Source: Planctomycetales bacterium
Lineage (GTDB): Bacteria > Planctomycetota > Planctomycetia > Planctomycetales > Planctomycetaceae
Assembly (NCBI GenBank): GCA_028285345.1
Contig: JANQPT010000012.1
Span: 1-64,000 of the forward strand
Direction of reading: 5' to 3'
Length of the DNA: 64,000 nt
A program made the translations under genes and the position numbers. This document shows, one piece after another, positions 44,018 to 52,800 of the stretch (its first letter is position 1; each line of letters starts with the position of its first letter). Under the pieces are notes generated by a model. The model made no database searches. It was not told the origin of the DNA and worked only from the letters and a program-made list of their open reading frames with translations.

Positions 44018-46270
44018 ATGCGAAGCGTGTCTCGAGTCGCCTGTGGCTTGCTATTGTTGATCCTCGCATCCGGCGTGACGGCCGACGACCAGCAAAAAAC
44101 TCCGGCAGAGTCACCCGCGGCGGCCACAACGTTGCCCAGCGAGAAGCCCCTTACGGTTGAACAGCTTGCAGCTTCGGCTCGCGACGCCGTCGTTGAGGTC
44201 ACTGTGACGGGGCGGCAGGGTGTTCGGGTGGCTCTGGGAACGGGATTTGTGGTGAAGCCCGACGGCCTGATCGCCACGAATATGCACGTGATTGCCGAAG
44301 CGCGGCCTATCACCGTCAAAACGGCGGACGGCAAGAAATTTCCCGTCAAGACGATTGTGGCGACTGACCGAAAACTCGATCTGGCACTGCTCCAGGTGCA
44401 GGGCGAAGACCTTCCCAGCTTGCCGCTAGGCGATTCTGAGCAGGTCAAAAACGGCCAACCGGTCGTGGCGATGGGCAACCCCTACGGGCTCTCGCACAGT
44501 GTCGTGAGCGGCGTCATCTCCGGCACGCGCGAGATCGACGGTCGGGAAATGCTGCAGTTGGCGATTCCGATTGAGACCGGCAACAGCGGCGGTCCGCTGC
44601 TCGACATGCACGGACGAGTGCTCGGGCTGCTCACGATGAAATCCCAAGTCACCGCAAATCTGGGATTCGCAATGCCGGTCAATGCATTGAAGACGCTGAT
44701 CGAAAAGCCCAATCCGATTCCCATCGAACGCTGGCTGACGATCGGCGCAATCGATCCGCGTGAATGGACTCCCCATCTCGGCAGCAATTGGCGGCAACGC
44801 TCAGGTCGCATCTCGGTCAAAGGCACCGGCAGCGGATTTGGGGGGCGGTCCTACTGTCTCAGTTCCACAGAGATTCCGGAGTTCCCCTACGAAGTCGCAG
44901 TCACCGTTCGGCTCAACGACGAATCGGGCGCGGCGGGACTTGTTTTTCTATCCGGCGAGAACGATCGACATTATGGATTCTATCCCAGCGGCGGTCGCCT
45001 GCGGCTCACGCGGTTCGACGGTCCCGGAGTTTTTTCCTGGAAGATTCTGGAGACCAAATTCTCACCACATTATAAGCCCGGCGACTGGAATACGCTCAAG
45101 GTACGGATCGAAGAAGACCGCATCTTGTGTTTCGTCAACGATCAATTGGTCATCGAGTCGGAGGACCGGCGATTGAAGTCCGGCCCGGCCGGCCTGGCCA
45201 AGTTTCGTCAGACGGAAGCGGAGTTCAAGAATTTTCAGATCGCCCGAGAGATTCCCGCGACGACGGTCGACCCTGAGGTCGCTTCGAGAATCGTCGCGGT
45301 GATCGACGATATCAACACATCGGGACCGCCGGAGATGCCGTTGGTCAAAGCGCTGCTGCCCGAGGGCCACGCGAGCTTAAAGGTGCTGCGCGAACGCGCC
45401 AAACGGTTGGAACGCGAAGCAGAGCAACTTCGCAAGCTGGCGTGGGAAGTCCACCAGCATGCGACCGTTGCCGAGTTGGTCAAAGTGCTGACGGGCAATG
45501 AAAAGGAAATCGACCTGCTGCAAGCGGCACTGCTCGTGGCAAAGCTGGACAACGATGAGCTCGATCCGGACTTATATCAAAAGGAAGTTGAGCGGATGGC
45601 CCGTGAAATTCGCGAAGCGTTTCCCGCGGACGCGACGGAAGCGCAAAAGTTGGAGGTGCTCAACAAAAAGGTATTCGGCGACTTCGGTTTTCACGGAAGC
45701 CGCACCAATTATTACAACAAGTCAAATAGCTATCTCAACGAGGTCATCGATGACCGGGAAGGTCTGCCGATTTCGCTGTCGGTCTTATATACCGAACTCG
45801 CCCGGCGAGTGGGCCTCCATGTTGTCGGAGTCGGTATGCCCGGACACTTTATAGTGCGGCACGAGCCTCAAGACGGCGAACCGCAACTGGTGGATCCCTA
45901 CGATCGCGGCAAGCTGCTCAGCCGTGAGGACGCGGCGGGGATCTTGAGAACCATACGCCGGCTGCCACTAACTGATGAACATCTGAGGACCGCAACCAAA
46001 CGGGAAATTATTGTCAGGATGCTGTCGAATTTGATGGAGCTGGCTCGAAAGGAGGAGGATGCGGAAGCAATGCTGCGGTATGTTAACGCGATCGTCGAAG
46101 TTGACACCAAAGCGGCCGGCACGCGTTGGATTCGCGCCGTCCTCCGTTTTCAAACCGACCGCCGGCAAGGCGCCTCGTCCGACGTGGATTGGCTGTTGGA
46201 GCATCAGCCCGACGGCGTGAATTTGAATCGCGTTGAGGAGATGCGGCGAATTCTGGACCAGCCACGTTAG
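44018..46270 (+). CDS. HtrA-like serine protease fused to a SirB1 transglutaminase-like/TPR region
   Basis: 750 residues from the ATG at 44018, behind CGAGGAG; a signal peptide precedes TADDQQ. The trypsin-like domain has an intact triad: His90 (ATNMHVIAEA), Asp121 (KLDLALL) and Ser190 (GNSGGP). There is no PDZ domain. A concanavalin-like sandwich of about 140 residues follows (from near 265: SYCLSSTEIPEFPYEV, DWNTLKVRIEEDRI), then a helical linker. A SirB1/Transglut_core2 domain starts near 525 (FGFHGSRTNYYNKSN, REGLPISLSVLYTEL, VGMPGHFIVRHEP). The tail is TPR-like. This combination is unusual; the role is probably periplasmic protein quality or cell-envelope work. Confidence 0.8.
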   Translation: MRSVSRVACGLLLLILASGVTADDQQKTPAESPAAATTLPSEKPLTVEQLAASARDAVVEVTVTGRQGVRVALGTGFVVKPDGLIATNMHVIAEARPITVKTADGKKFPVKTIVATDRKLDLALLQVQGEDLPSLPLGDSEQVKNGQPVVAMGNPYGLSHSVVSGVISGTREIDGREMLQLAIPIETGNSGGPLLDMHGRVLGLLTMKSQVTANLGFAMPVNALKTLIEKPNPIPIERWLTIGAIDPREWTPHLGSNWRQRSGRISVKGTGSGFGGRSYCLSSTEIPEFPYEVAVTVRLNDESGAAGLVFLSGENDRHYGFYPSGGRLRLTRFDGPGVFSWKILETKFSPHYKPGDWNTLKVRIEEDRILCFVNDQLVIESEDRRLKSGPAGLAKFRQTEAEFKNFQIAREIPATTVDPEVASRIVAVIDDINTSGPPEMPLVKALLPEGHASLKVLRERAKRLEREAEQLRKLAWEVHQHATVAELVKVLTGNEKEIDLLQAALLVAKLDNDELDPDLYQKEVERMAREIREAFPADATEAQKLEVLNKKVFGDFGFHGSRTNYYNKSNSYLNEVIDDREGLPISLSVLYTELARRVGLHVVGVGMPGHFIVRHEPQDGEPQLVDPYDRGKLLSREDAAGILRTIRRLPLTDEHLRTATKREIIVRMLSNLMELARKEEDAEAMLRYVNAIVEVDTKAAGTRWIRAVLRFQTDRRQGASSDVDWLLEHQPDGVNLNRVEEMRRILDQPR

Positions 46271-46275
46271 AACCA

Positions 46276-46351
46276 GTTTCAAAACCCGGTTGCGCCTGTT
46301 TGAAATACTTGCATATAAGTGTCGGCGCGACGCGTCAGAGGGTTTTGAAAC
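46276..46351. other. Nested inverted repeat between protease and ceramidase-like genes
   Basis: Outer arms GTTTCAAAACC (46276-46286) and GGTTTTGAAAC (46341-46351) pair perfectly over 11 bases. Inside them GCGCC (46292) pairs with GGCGC (46324), and at the centre ACTT-gcatat-AAGT makes a third stem. The element starts five bases after the protease stop codon. It could be a structured transcript end or leader, or a small palindromic mobile element. No T-run follows. The first arm also appears in shorter form as TGTTTGAAAT inside the loop. Confidence 0.5.
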
Positions 46352-46402
46352 GACCTGTAGTGATTCTCGGCAACCGGCAACTGACTGACCCTGAGGGTCT
46401 GA

Positions 46403-47866
46403 ATGACCGCAATCAACACGCCCTCCAGCCGCTGCCGATTCGGAATCGGCCGGCGCGACATCACGCCGCCGGTTGGAATCTATCATCGATTCTGGGGTGC
46501 AGCGGATCACGATCGAGCAGAAGGCGTGCATCGGCCACTGCTGGCTACGGTGCTTCTGACTGCCCCCTTAGAGGAAGCGGCGACTGACGCAACCGATGTG
46601 CTGATCGCTCTCGATCACTGCATCCTCCGCCCACCCGAGATGCAGGAATTATCGGCCGCCGTCTGCGAGTTGATCGGGATACCGGCGTCCAGAGTAACCT
46701 TCACGTTTTCTCATACCCACTCCGGCGGCAATCTCTGCCGCGATCGCACTGAAATGCCGGGCGGCGACCTGATCGTGCCGTATCTGGAGAGTCTGCCCGC
46801 TCAAATCGCCGCTGCTTACCACGAAGCGGCGGGCGGCATGCAACCTGTGACGTTGACGTACGCCGCCACAGAATCCGCAATGGGGCAGCATCGTGACTTT
46901 TGGGACGAACAGCAGCGCCGGTATGTCTGCGGCCTGAATCCACAGGGACAAAACGACCGGACTGTGTTGGCCGTCCGCGCGACGACAGACAGCGGCGAAA
47001 CGCTCGCCACGATCGTTAACTACGGCTGTCATCCGACGACGTTGGCTTGGGAGAACCGGCTGATCAGTCCGGACTATGTCGGCGCACTGCGGGACACAGT
47101 CGAATCACAGACGCATGCGCCCTGTCTGTTCTTGCTTTCTCCGTGCGGTGACATCGGCCCCAGAAATGGTTTTGTTGGCGACCAGCAAATCGCCGATCAG
47201 AATGGTCGTCAGGTAGGATACGCGGTGTTGGCGGCGCTGGAGGGGATGCCGCCGTCAGGCCACGACCATCACTACGGCGGTCCCGTATTGTCGGGGGCGA
47301 CTTTGGGGGTCTGGGAGTACCGGCCGTTCTCACCCAGTCGGGATGAAGCCGCCGCCCGCTACCGGTCTCGTCGCTGGTCGGTGCCGCTGGACTATCTCGA
47401 CGAACTTCCGACCGTCGAACAGATAAACTCGAATCTCACAGAATTGCTCGAGCAGGAGTCGCTCGCCGCAGATGCAGGTGAGGCGGAACGTGCCCACGAA
47501 TTCCGAGTCCTGGCGGAACGGCAACGGCGATTGCTCGAACGAATCGAACCGCTTCCGGCTGAATCACGATACCCGTTTGCGGTTGAGGTCGCGCAGCGCG
47601 GCGATGCGTTTTGGATCACCGTGGAGGGAGAACCCTATAACTTGCTCGCGCAGCAACTCCGCGGCCGGTTTCCCGATCATCCGCTCGTGATCTCGGTCTT
47701 GTGCGACGGCGCACGCGCCGGCTATCTGCCCCGGCGCGAAGATTACGGTTTGCCGCTCTATCAAGCGGAGATCGCGGTGTTAGCGGCGGGTGGACTGGAA
47801 ACGGTTATCGAAGAGATCAGCCGGCAGATTGCCGCGTGGATTGACGACAGAGTTGACAGTCCGTAG
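46403..47866 (+). CDS. Neutral ceramidase-like hydrolase (N-terminal domain family)
   Basis: 487 residues. The N-terminus carries FGIGRRDITPPVGI, typical of the neutral/alkaline non-lysosomal ceramidase family. The metal-binding FSHTHSGGN and VNYGCHPTTLAWENRLISPDYVG (catalytic region) are intact. The C-terminal part (VLCDGARAGYLPRREDYG) also fits. Family members include ceramidases but planctomycete homologues are mostly of unknown substrate. No signal peptide is evident, so it may be cytoplasmic. It is co-directional with the protease fusion 130 bases upstream. Confidence 0.8.
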   Translation: MTAINTPSSRCRFGIGRRDITPPVGIYHRFWGAADHDRAEGVHRPLLATVLLTAPLEEAATDATDVLIALDHCILRPPEMQELSAAVCELIGIPASRVTFTFSHTHSGGNLCRDRTEMPGGDLIVPYLESLPAQIAAAYHEAAGGMQPVTLTYAATESAMGQHRDFWDEQQRRYVCGLNPQGQNDRTVLAVRATTDSGETLATIVNYGCHPTTLAWENRLISPDYVGALRDTVESQTHAPCLFLLSPCGDIGPRNGFVGDQQIADQNGRQVGYAVLAALEGMPPSGHDHHYGGPVLSGATLGVWEYRPFSPSRDEAAARYRSRRWSVPLDYLDELPTVEQINSNLTELLEQESLAADAGEAERAHEFRVLAERQRRLLERIEPLPAESRYPFAVEVAQRGDAFWITVEGEPYNLLAQQLRGRFPDHPLVISVLCDGARAGYLPRREDYGLPLYQAEIAVLAAGGLETVIEEISRQIAAWIDDRVDSP

Positions 47867-47909
47867 GCCCAGCTGTGACGAGTCGTATAGGACAGTCATC
47901 TCCGCGTGC

Positions 47910-47926
47910 GGCCGGTAGAACCGGCC
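47910..47926. repeat. Short hairpin between convergent genes
   Basis: GGCCGGT-aga-ACCGGCC, a perfect 7-bp stem, lies in the 70-base gap between the ceramidase-like gene and the PVC cytochrome gene. The flanking GTGCG...CTACCG resembles the ends of other elements here. There is a TTTCTT just after on the plus strand, so it could terminate the plus-strand transcript. Confidence 0.5.
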
Positions 47927-47937
47927 CTACCGTTTCT

Positions 47938-50907
47938 TCATTTGAGTCCGCTTAAATAAGTCGTCAAGTCCGCCACATCGCGCGCCGTCATCTCCTGCAG
48001 TAACAGTTCCGGCATTAACGATTTTTGCTGGCGTACGAGAAGCTCAACGTCACCGGCATCAATGCGGATGAGCTTGTTTTGCGAGTCCTTCAGGACCACT
48101 TCGCGATCGTCGCGTTTCACCAGCAGCCCCGTATGGACTTTGCCTCGCTTGCTTTCGACGAGATATCCCGCGTACTTGTCCTCGACCGTCTTGGACGGAT
48201 TGATGATCGCGTCCAGGATCTGCTCACGGTTGAACTTCTTGCCGATTTGCGTCAGGTCGGGACCGAGTTGAGTCCCTTTTCCTTGAATCTGATGACAATT
48301 CTTGCATTGGACACCCGCAGTGTTGAGAAAGATTTGCCGGCCCCGTTCGGCGTCGCCCGGCATGGCTAGAATCTTCTCCGGCTGAAAGACGCTTCCCAAC
48401 CGGCGGGGGCGTTTTTCCTCAGGCAGAAAACGATCGAACAAGGCGCGCACTTCAGGCGGGGTCTTCGCAATGCCGCGCGATAGAATGTCGTCGCGCAAAG
48501 TTTTGGACAGTGAGTTCTGTTCAATAAGCCAGGCCAGTCGCGACGCAGATTCGGTACCGGAAAGCAGCTTCTCAATCAGCTTTGCATTGTCAGCAAAGGT
48601 CGCGCCCGGCTTGAGAATCTGCGCGTAGTCTCCCGCTGCAGATGTGGATGCATCGGACAGGCTCGCGATCCAATCATGAATCAACTTCAGCCCCTCGGCG
48701 TCATGCACGTTCGAACCGAGCCGGGGCATGCGTCCCAACCCATCTTTGGCCATGCGATAGAACAGAATCGAGCGATGTGGATCTCCTGCGGACAGCACGC
48801 GGGCCTGCGGAATCTGAAACGTGCCCTGGCCGGGCCGGACGCCGGCAATGCCCAACTCCTCCAGCGGCAACGTCGCCAGCAATTGAAACTCGGCGTTTCC
48901 TCCGCCCCACTTGCGATGGCAGTGGGAACAGTTCGTGTGCAAATAGCTCCGTGCGCGCTCGCTCACGCTGCGAGATTCGTCCCGTGAGTCGGCCAGGCTC
49001 GGCAATTGCTCGGGCGGCTTGGGCAATGGCTTGGTAAAGAGACCGATGTGTTCCAGCGTCCGCAGTTGATTGGCTGTGACGTCGCCGTAGTCGTGGTTTT
49101 TGTTCATCTGCAACGTCGTCGCACCAAGCACGTACTTGGCGGACATGTTGTGGCAGACGGTACATTCAGCTCGGCTGGGAAAATGCCAGGTTTGCTGCCG
49201 CCGACCGCCGGGAGCATCGGGGTCGGTGATCGTGAGCAGTTGATCGCGCCCATGTTTTTCTTCCAATAGCTCCGCATCATCTTGAGCGTCGTTCCAGATG
49301 TAGGTATAGCCCTGCCAGTATTGGTCGCCGACACTTTCACCGCCGGTCAGCCGCTCGTGATGCAAAATGCGGGTTTCGAGCCGCCGCCGTGACGCGGGAT
49401 TTCCCGGCTCCAGATCGATTGAGATCGTTTCGGCAAGGACAGTTCCGTTGGGAAACTTCCAGCCGGCCGGAGCGCCGGGCGCCGGTTGCGGATAGGTAAT
49501 CGCTTCAAATTCAATTTTGGCATCACCCGGCACAGCAAGCAGCCGCTCTTTGGTCGCACCGTCGGACCACATCGGGGCATTGATCGAATAGGGGATCACC
49601 CCCGGCGCAGGCTTGTGCCGGGCGACATCGGAAAACAAGCCGGTCTGACTCAATTTGCGAGGAAACCGTGACGAGTCACCAGCGGAAGCATTCGGCTGCA
49701 GTCGATGGATCGCTCCCCCCATGTGGTCGACGAGCAACAATTCGCCCTGGTCGTTTTCGGCGAATCCAACCAACCGCAGGCTGGAATCGACCAACTCGCG
49801 GTTTTCGGTGACTGACTTGCCGTCATACCGCAACGCCCAAATCTTGCCGCTGTCGTAATCGCCGTAGATGTAGCAGTCCTGCAGCTCTTTTAACTGGTTG
49901 CCGTGATAGACATAGCCGCCCGTCACGGATCGCCCCTCTGTGTGATTGTATTCAATGATCGGTTTGATGATCGGCGAGGGACCTCGTGGCCGCTCCGGCC
50001 GAAACGGATAACTCCCTTCAGTAACGCTCCAGCCGTAGTTGCCGCCCGGTTCGAGAATCAGCACCATTTCCCAAAGGTCCTGCCCGACGTTTCCGCCCCA
50101 CAAGCGGCCCGTTTTTCGGTCGAAACTCATCTTCCACAGTTGTCGGAGGCCGTAGGCCCAAACTTCCGGCCGCGCATTCGCGACACCCACAAACGGATTG
50201 TCGGCCGGAATTGCATAAGGTTTGCCTCCCGATTCGCGGTCCACGTCGATCCGCAGCACCGAGCCGGGCAGATCGCTGATATCCTGCCCGGTCTGCAACT
50301 GGTCAGCGATCCCGCTGGCGTCGCCGGTGACAATGTACAGATAGCCGTCGGGCCCAAACTTGAGACATCCGCCGTTGTGACCGCCGGACGGCCATGTTAG
50401 CAGCAGCTTTTCGGTCGCCGGATCGGCTACGGGCGGAGTTTTGCCGTTGGCTTGGAATCGCGATAGGTGCGTCCCGGTCGGCAGTTCCTTTGTCGGATCG
50501 GTCACATAGGTCACATAAAAGTATCCGTTCTGCGCGAAGTTCGGGTGCAGCGCCAACCCGTAGATCACCTTGCCGAGATCAAAGAACAAGTCCGCTTGCT
50601 TCACATCAGGATCGTTGGGGAAGGAGTAAATCTTCCCATAGCGTTCGACGACAAACAAACGGTTCGTCCCCGTCAACGACGTCATCGCCAGCGGCTCGTT
50701 GAACTTCAAATGCGGGAACGCGACGGTCGTCTTGTACGGCGCGGGCGGATCCGGCGTGCCGACGATTTTGGACGTCGTCCAGGGGACCCGTTTGGCAATC
50801 CCGACCGGCGGTTTGGCGGGAGTGTCTTTCTCCGCTGTGCAAATCAGGGCGGCGGGGCCAAGCAGAATCACGCAGCAGACGAGGAGCCTCTTGTGGTGCA
50901 TTGCCAT
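47938..50907 (-). CDS. PVC-type PQQ-dependent sugar dehydrogenase/multihaem cytochrome
   Basis: 989 residues from the ATG at 50907 (a second ATG two codons later is equally possible). A signal peptide (LLVCCVILLGPAALIC) is followed by a six-bladed glucose/sorbosone dehydrogenase propeller (about 50-410: LTGTNRLFVVERYGKIYSF, GLALHPNFAQNGYFYV, GGHNGGCLKFGPDGYLYIV). Next is a region with two CxxC(H)-type sites (ECTVCHNM and NCSHCHRKWGGG), like SO2930-family diheme cytochromes. The C-terminal PVC haem domain has VQCKNCHQIQGKGTQLGPDLT and a conserved tail. It is a periplasmic sugar oxidase feeding electrons through haems; the substrate is unknown. Confidence 0.87.
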   Translation of the reverse strand: MAMHHKRLLVCCVILLGPAALICTAEKDTPAKPPVGIAKRVPWTTSKIVGTPDPPAPYKTTVAFPHLKFNEPLAMTSLTGTNRLFVVERYGKIYSFPNDPDVKQADLFFDLGKVIYGLALHPNFAQNGYFYVTYVTDPTKELPTGTHLSRFQANGKTPPVADPATEKLLLTWPSGGHNGGCLKFGPDGYLYIVTGDASGIADQLQTGQDISDLPGSVLRIDVDRESGGKPYAIPADNPFVGVANARPEVWAYGLRQLWKMSFDRKTGRLWGGNVGQDLWEMVLILEPGGNYGWSVTEGSYPFRPERPRGPSPIIKPIIEYNHTEGRSVTGGYVYHGNQLKELQDCYIYGDYDSGKIWALRYDGKSVTENRELVDSSLRLVGFAENDQGELLLVDHMGGAIHRLQPNASAGDSSRFPRKLSQTGLFSDVARHKPAPGVIPYSINAPMWSDGATKERLLAVPGDAKIEFEAITYPQPAPGAPAGWKFPNGTVLAETISIDLEPGNPASRRRLETRILHHERLTGGESVGDQYWQGYTYIWNDAQDDAELLEEKHGRDQLLTITDPDAPGGRRQQTWHFPSRAECTVCHNMSAKYVLGATTLQMNKNHDYGDVTANQLRTLEHIGLFTKPLPKPPEQLPSLADSRDESRSVSERARSYLHTNCSHCHRKWGGGNAEFQLLATLPLEELGIAGVRPGQGTFQIPQARVLSAGDPHRSILFYRMAKDGLGRMPRLGSNVHDAEGLKLIHDWIASLSDASTSAAGDYAQILKPGATFADNAKLIEKLLSGTESASRLAWLIEQNSLSKTLRDDILSRGIAKTPPEVRALFDRFLPEEKRPRRLGSVFQPEKILAMPGDAERGRQIFLNTAGVQCKNCHQIQGKGTQLGPDLTQIGKKFNREQILDAIINPSKTVEDKYAGYLVESKRGKVHTGLLVKRDDREVVLKDSQNKLIRIDAGDVELLVRQQKSLMPELLLQEMTARDVADLTTYLSGLK

Positions 50908-51065
50908 GAATATTGCTCTCGAAGGAAGATCGGCGTGCAGGACGTGAGAATTTGATTCTAACGTACCCACAATCCGCGAACCAAGTTTTCCGCGAAAATT
51001 TGGTCCGCGGCGATCACATTCTCTTCGAGAGCCGGGCCGCAATACCGCCGCTTACGCTCGCAGAG

Positions 51066-52487
51066 CTACATGGAGATGCCGTACTTTTTCATTTTGTTGT
51101 AGAGCGTGACGCGGCTAATACCGAGGTCTTTCGCCGTTCGCGTACGGCTGTTGCTGTTGCGGAGCAACGCGTGTTCGATGATTTCCCGTTCGGTAAACGC
51201 AACCTGCCGCTGCAGGGACTCTGCCGATTGCGGCTCACCGGTTGCGGGGATCGTCGACGGATTCATTTCGACAGGTTCATTGCTCGGTCCCACGATGCCG
51301 GCGGTGATGTGCGTCGGAAGATGGTCGTGCCGTAGTTGGCCGTCGCGGCAATAAATGACGGCGCGTTGAATCACATGTTCCAGTTCGCGCACGTTGCCCG
51401 GCCAGGGGTAGCTGAGCAGAGTGTTGTACAGCCGGTCGTCGATGTCGCTGATTTCCACGCCGTGTTTGTCCGCGAATTTCTCGATGAACCGCACGGCAAG
51501 CGGAATGATATCCGCCCTGCGGTTGCGGAGCGGCAGGATGTTGAACTTGAGCATGTTGAGCCGATAGTACAGATCCGGGCGAAATCGTCCCTGTTCCACG
51601 AGCGGTTCCAGTTCGAGGTTACTAGCGACAATAATCCGCGCTTGCGATTTCAAGGTTTGATTCGACCCGACCGGTTCGAACTCGCCCGACTCGATGACGC
51701 GCAACAGTTTGACTTGCTGCTCCGGTCCGAGCACGTCGATTTCATCGAGCAAGATTGTGCCGCGACCGGCGGCGACGAACTTGCCCTCCTTGTCGGCGTG
51801 GGCACTGGTAAACGAGCCCTTGAGGTGGCCGAACAACTCGCTCTCAATCAAGTCGTTGGGCAGCGCTCCACAGGCCACAGTGACGAACGGCTCATCGCGG
51901 CGCGGCGAGGCATCGTGAATCAACTTCGACAGATAGGTTTTTCCCGAGCCGGTCTCGCCGATCAGCATCACGGTGACGTCGTGCTCCGCCGCAATTTGCA
52001 GTTCGTCCAACATCCGCCGCATGGCGGGCGTGCCGGTCTGAAAATGACGTGATAACCCGTGCTCGTCCGTCTCCGCACCGTTCTCTTCAGCCATGTGAAT
52101 CGGACCTCCGCCGATGTCACGGTTGGCCAGAATCATCTCGGCGATTTCGTCGGCATTGAGCGGTTCGCAGACTTGCTGCAAGCCGTTACAGACGATCAGC
52201 CGACCAATCGGCTCAGGCAGTTGCTCGTTGGTGAGAACGATGATCCGCGTTTGCGGAAAGTGCTCGTTGATTTGTTCGAGACAACGGGCTTGCTGATGTC
52301 CGCCCTCTTCGACGGACCGCAAGTCGGCCAGCAATCCCCAGAATTCCGACTGGCGAAGTTCCGCCAATGTCGAGACCGAATCGTCGGTGATCGTGACTGA
52401 GAACAGGTCGCGTAGCGTGTCGCTCAATGTTGAAGTGAGTTGAGCATCGGAGCTCATCAGCAGCATGCGTGGCGGGGAAGCGATCAT
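51066..52487 (-). CDS. Sigma-54-dependent transcriptional activator (AAA+, Fis-type HTH)
   Basis: 473 residues. The N-terminal 110 residues are a degenerate receiver: LLADLRS keeps an Asp, but the acidic pocket is reduced and the C-terminal Lys is Glu. The AAA+ domain has Walker A GETGSGKT (177-184), Walker B TILLDEID (244-251) and YYRLN..LPPLR-like RADIIP. The sigma-54-contact loop, normally GAFTGA, reads GSFTSA (224-229). The C-terminal Fis helix-turn-helix is TREIIEHALLRNSNSRTRTAKDLG. Gene organisation suggests it regulates its neighbours, but the target is not proven. Confidence 0.9.
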   Translation of the reverse strand: MIASPPRMLLMSSDAQLTSTLSDTLRDLFSVTITDDSVSTLAELRQSEFWGLLADLRSVEEGGHQQARCLEQINEHFPQTRIIVLTNEQLPEPIGRLIVCNGLQQVCEPLNADEIAEMILANRDIGGGPIHMAEENGAETDEHGLSRHFQTGTPAMRRMLDELQIAAEHDVTVMLIGETGSGKTYLSKLIHDASPRRDEPFVTVACGALPNDLIESELFGHLKGSFTSAHADKEGKFVAAGRGTILLDEIDVLGPEQQVKLLRVIESGEFEPVGSNQTLKSQARIIVASNLELEPLVEQGRFRPDLYYRLNMLKFNILPLRNRRADIIPLAVRFIEKFADKHGVEISDIDDRLYNTLLSYPWPGNVRELEHVIQRAVIYCRDGQLRHDHLPTHITAGIVGPSNEPVEMNPSTIPATGEPQSAESLQRQVAFTEREIIEHALLRNSNSRTRTAKDLGISRVTLYNKMKKYGISM

Positions 52488-52701
52488 AGGAAACTTCCGT
52501 CACAAGAAGTCAAAGAAGTGCATTGTCAGTTATGTACGATGAGTGAGGGGATGGGAACATCTTTCTATACAAATCGGATGCCAAAGCGCAAAGAAAATGA
52601 AACCTTGCAGCATAACTGGCAGCGCGGCAACAGATTACGAAATCACTCTCTTCGTTAATCAGCGCAGACGATGTTGCGATTCGGCCCAAACGGCATGTTG
52701 C

Positions 52702-52731
52702 ATGTTGCATTATGGCAACATCTTAAGATGT
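52702..52731. promoter_or_regulatory. Palindromic sites upstream of the sigma-54 activator
   Basis: In the 313-base gap 52488-52800, two dyads overlap: ATGTTGC-attatg-GCAACAT (52702-52721) and the perfect 14-base palindrome ACATCTTAAGATGT (52718-52731). The half-site ATGTTGC also occurs just before as CATGTTGCATGTTGCAT. They lie ~220 bases before the activator's start (52487) and 70 bases after the upstream gene's stop. The symmetry suits a dimeric DNA-binding protein. No sigma-54 promoter (TGGCAC-N5-TTGC) is evident. Confidence 0.45.
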
Positions 52732-52800
52732 CGTCGCGCTAATGGTTGACTCAATATAGCAACCAAATCGGTCTTCAATCGACAAACAGTTTCAGCCAAG

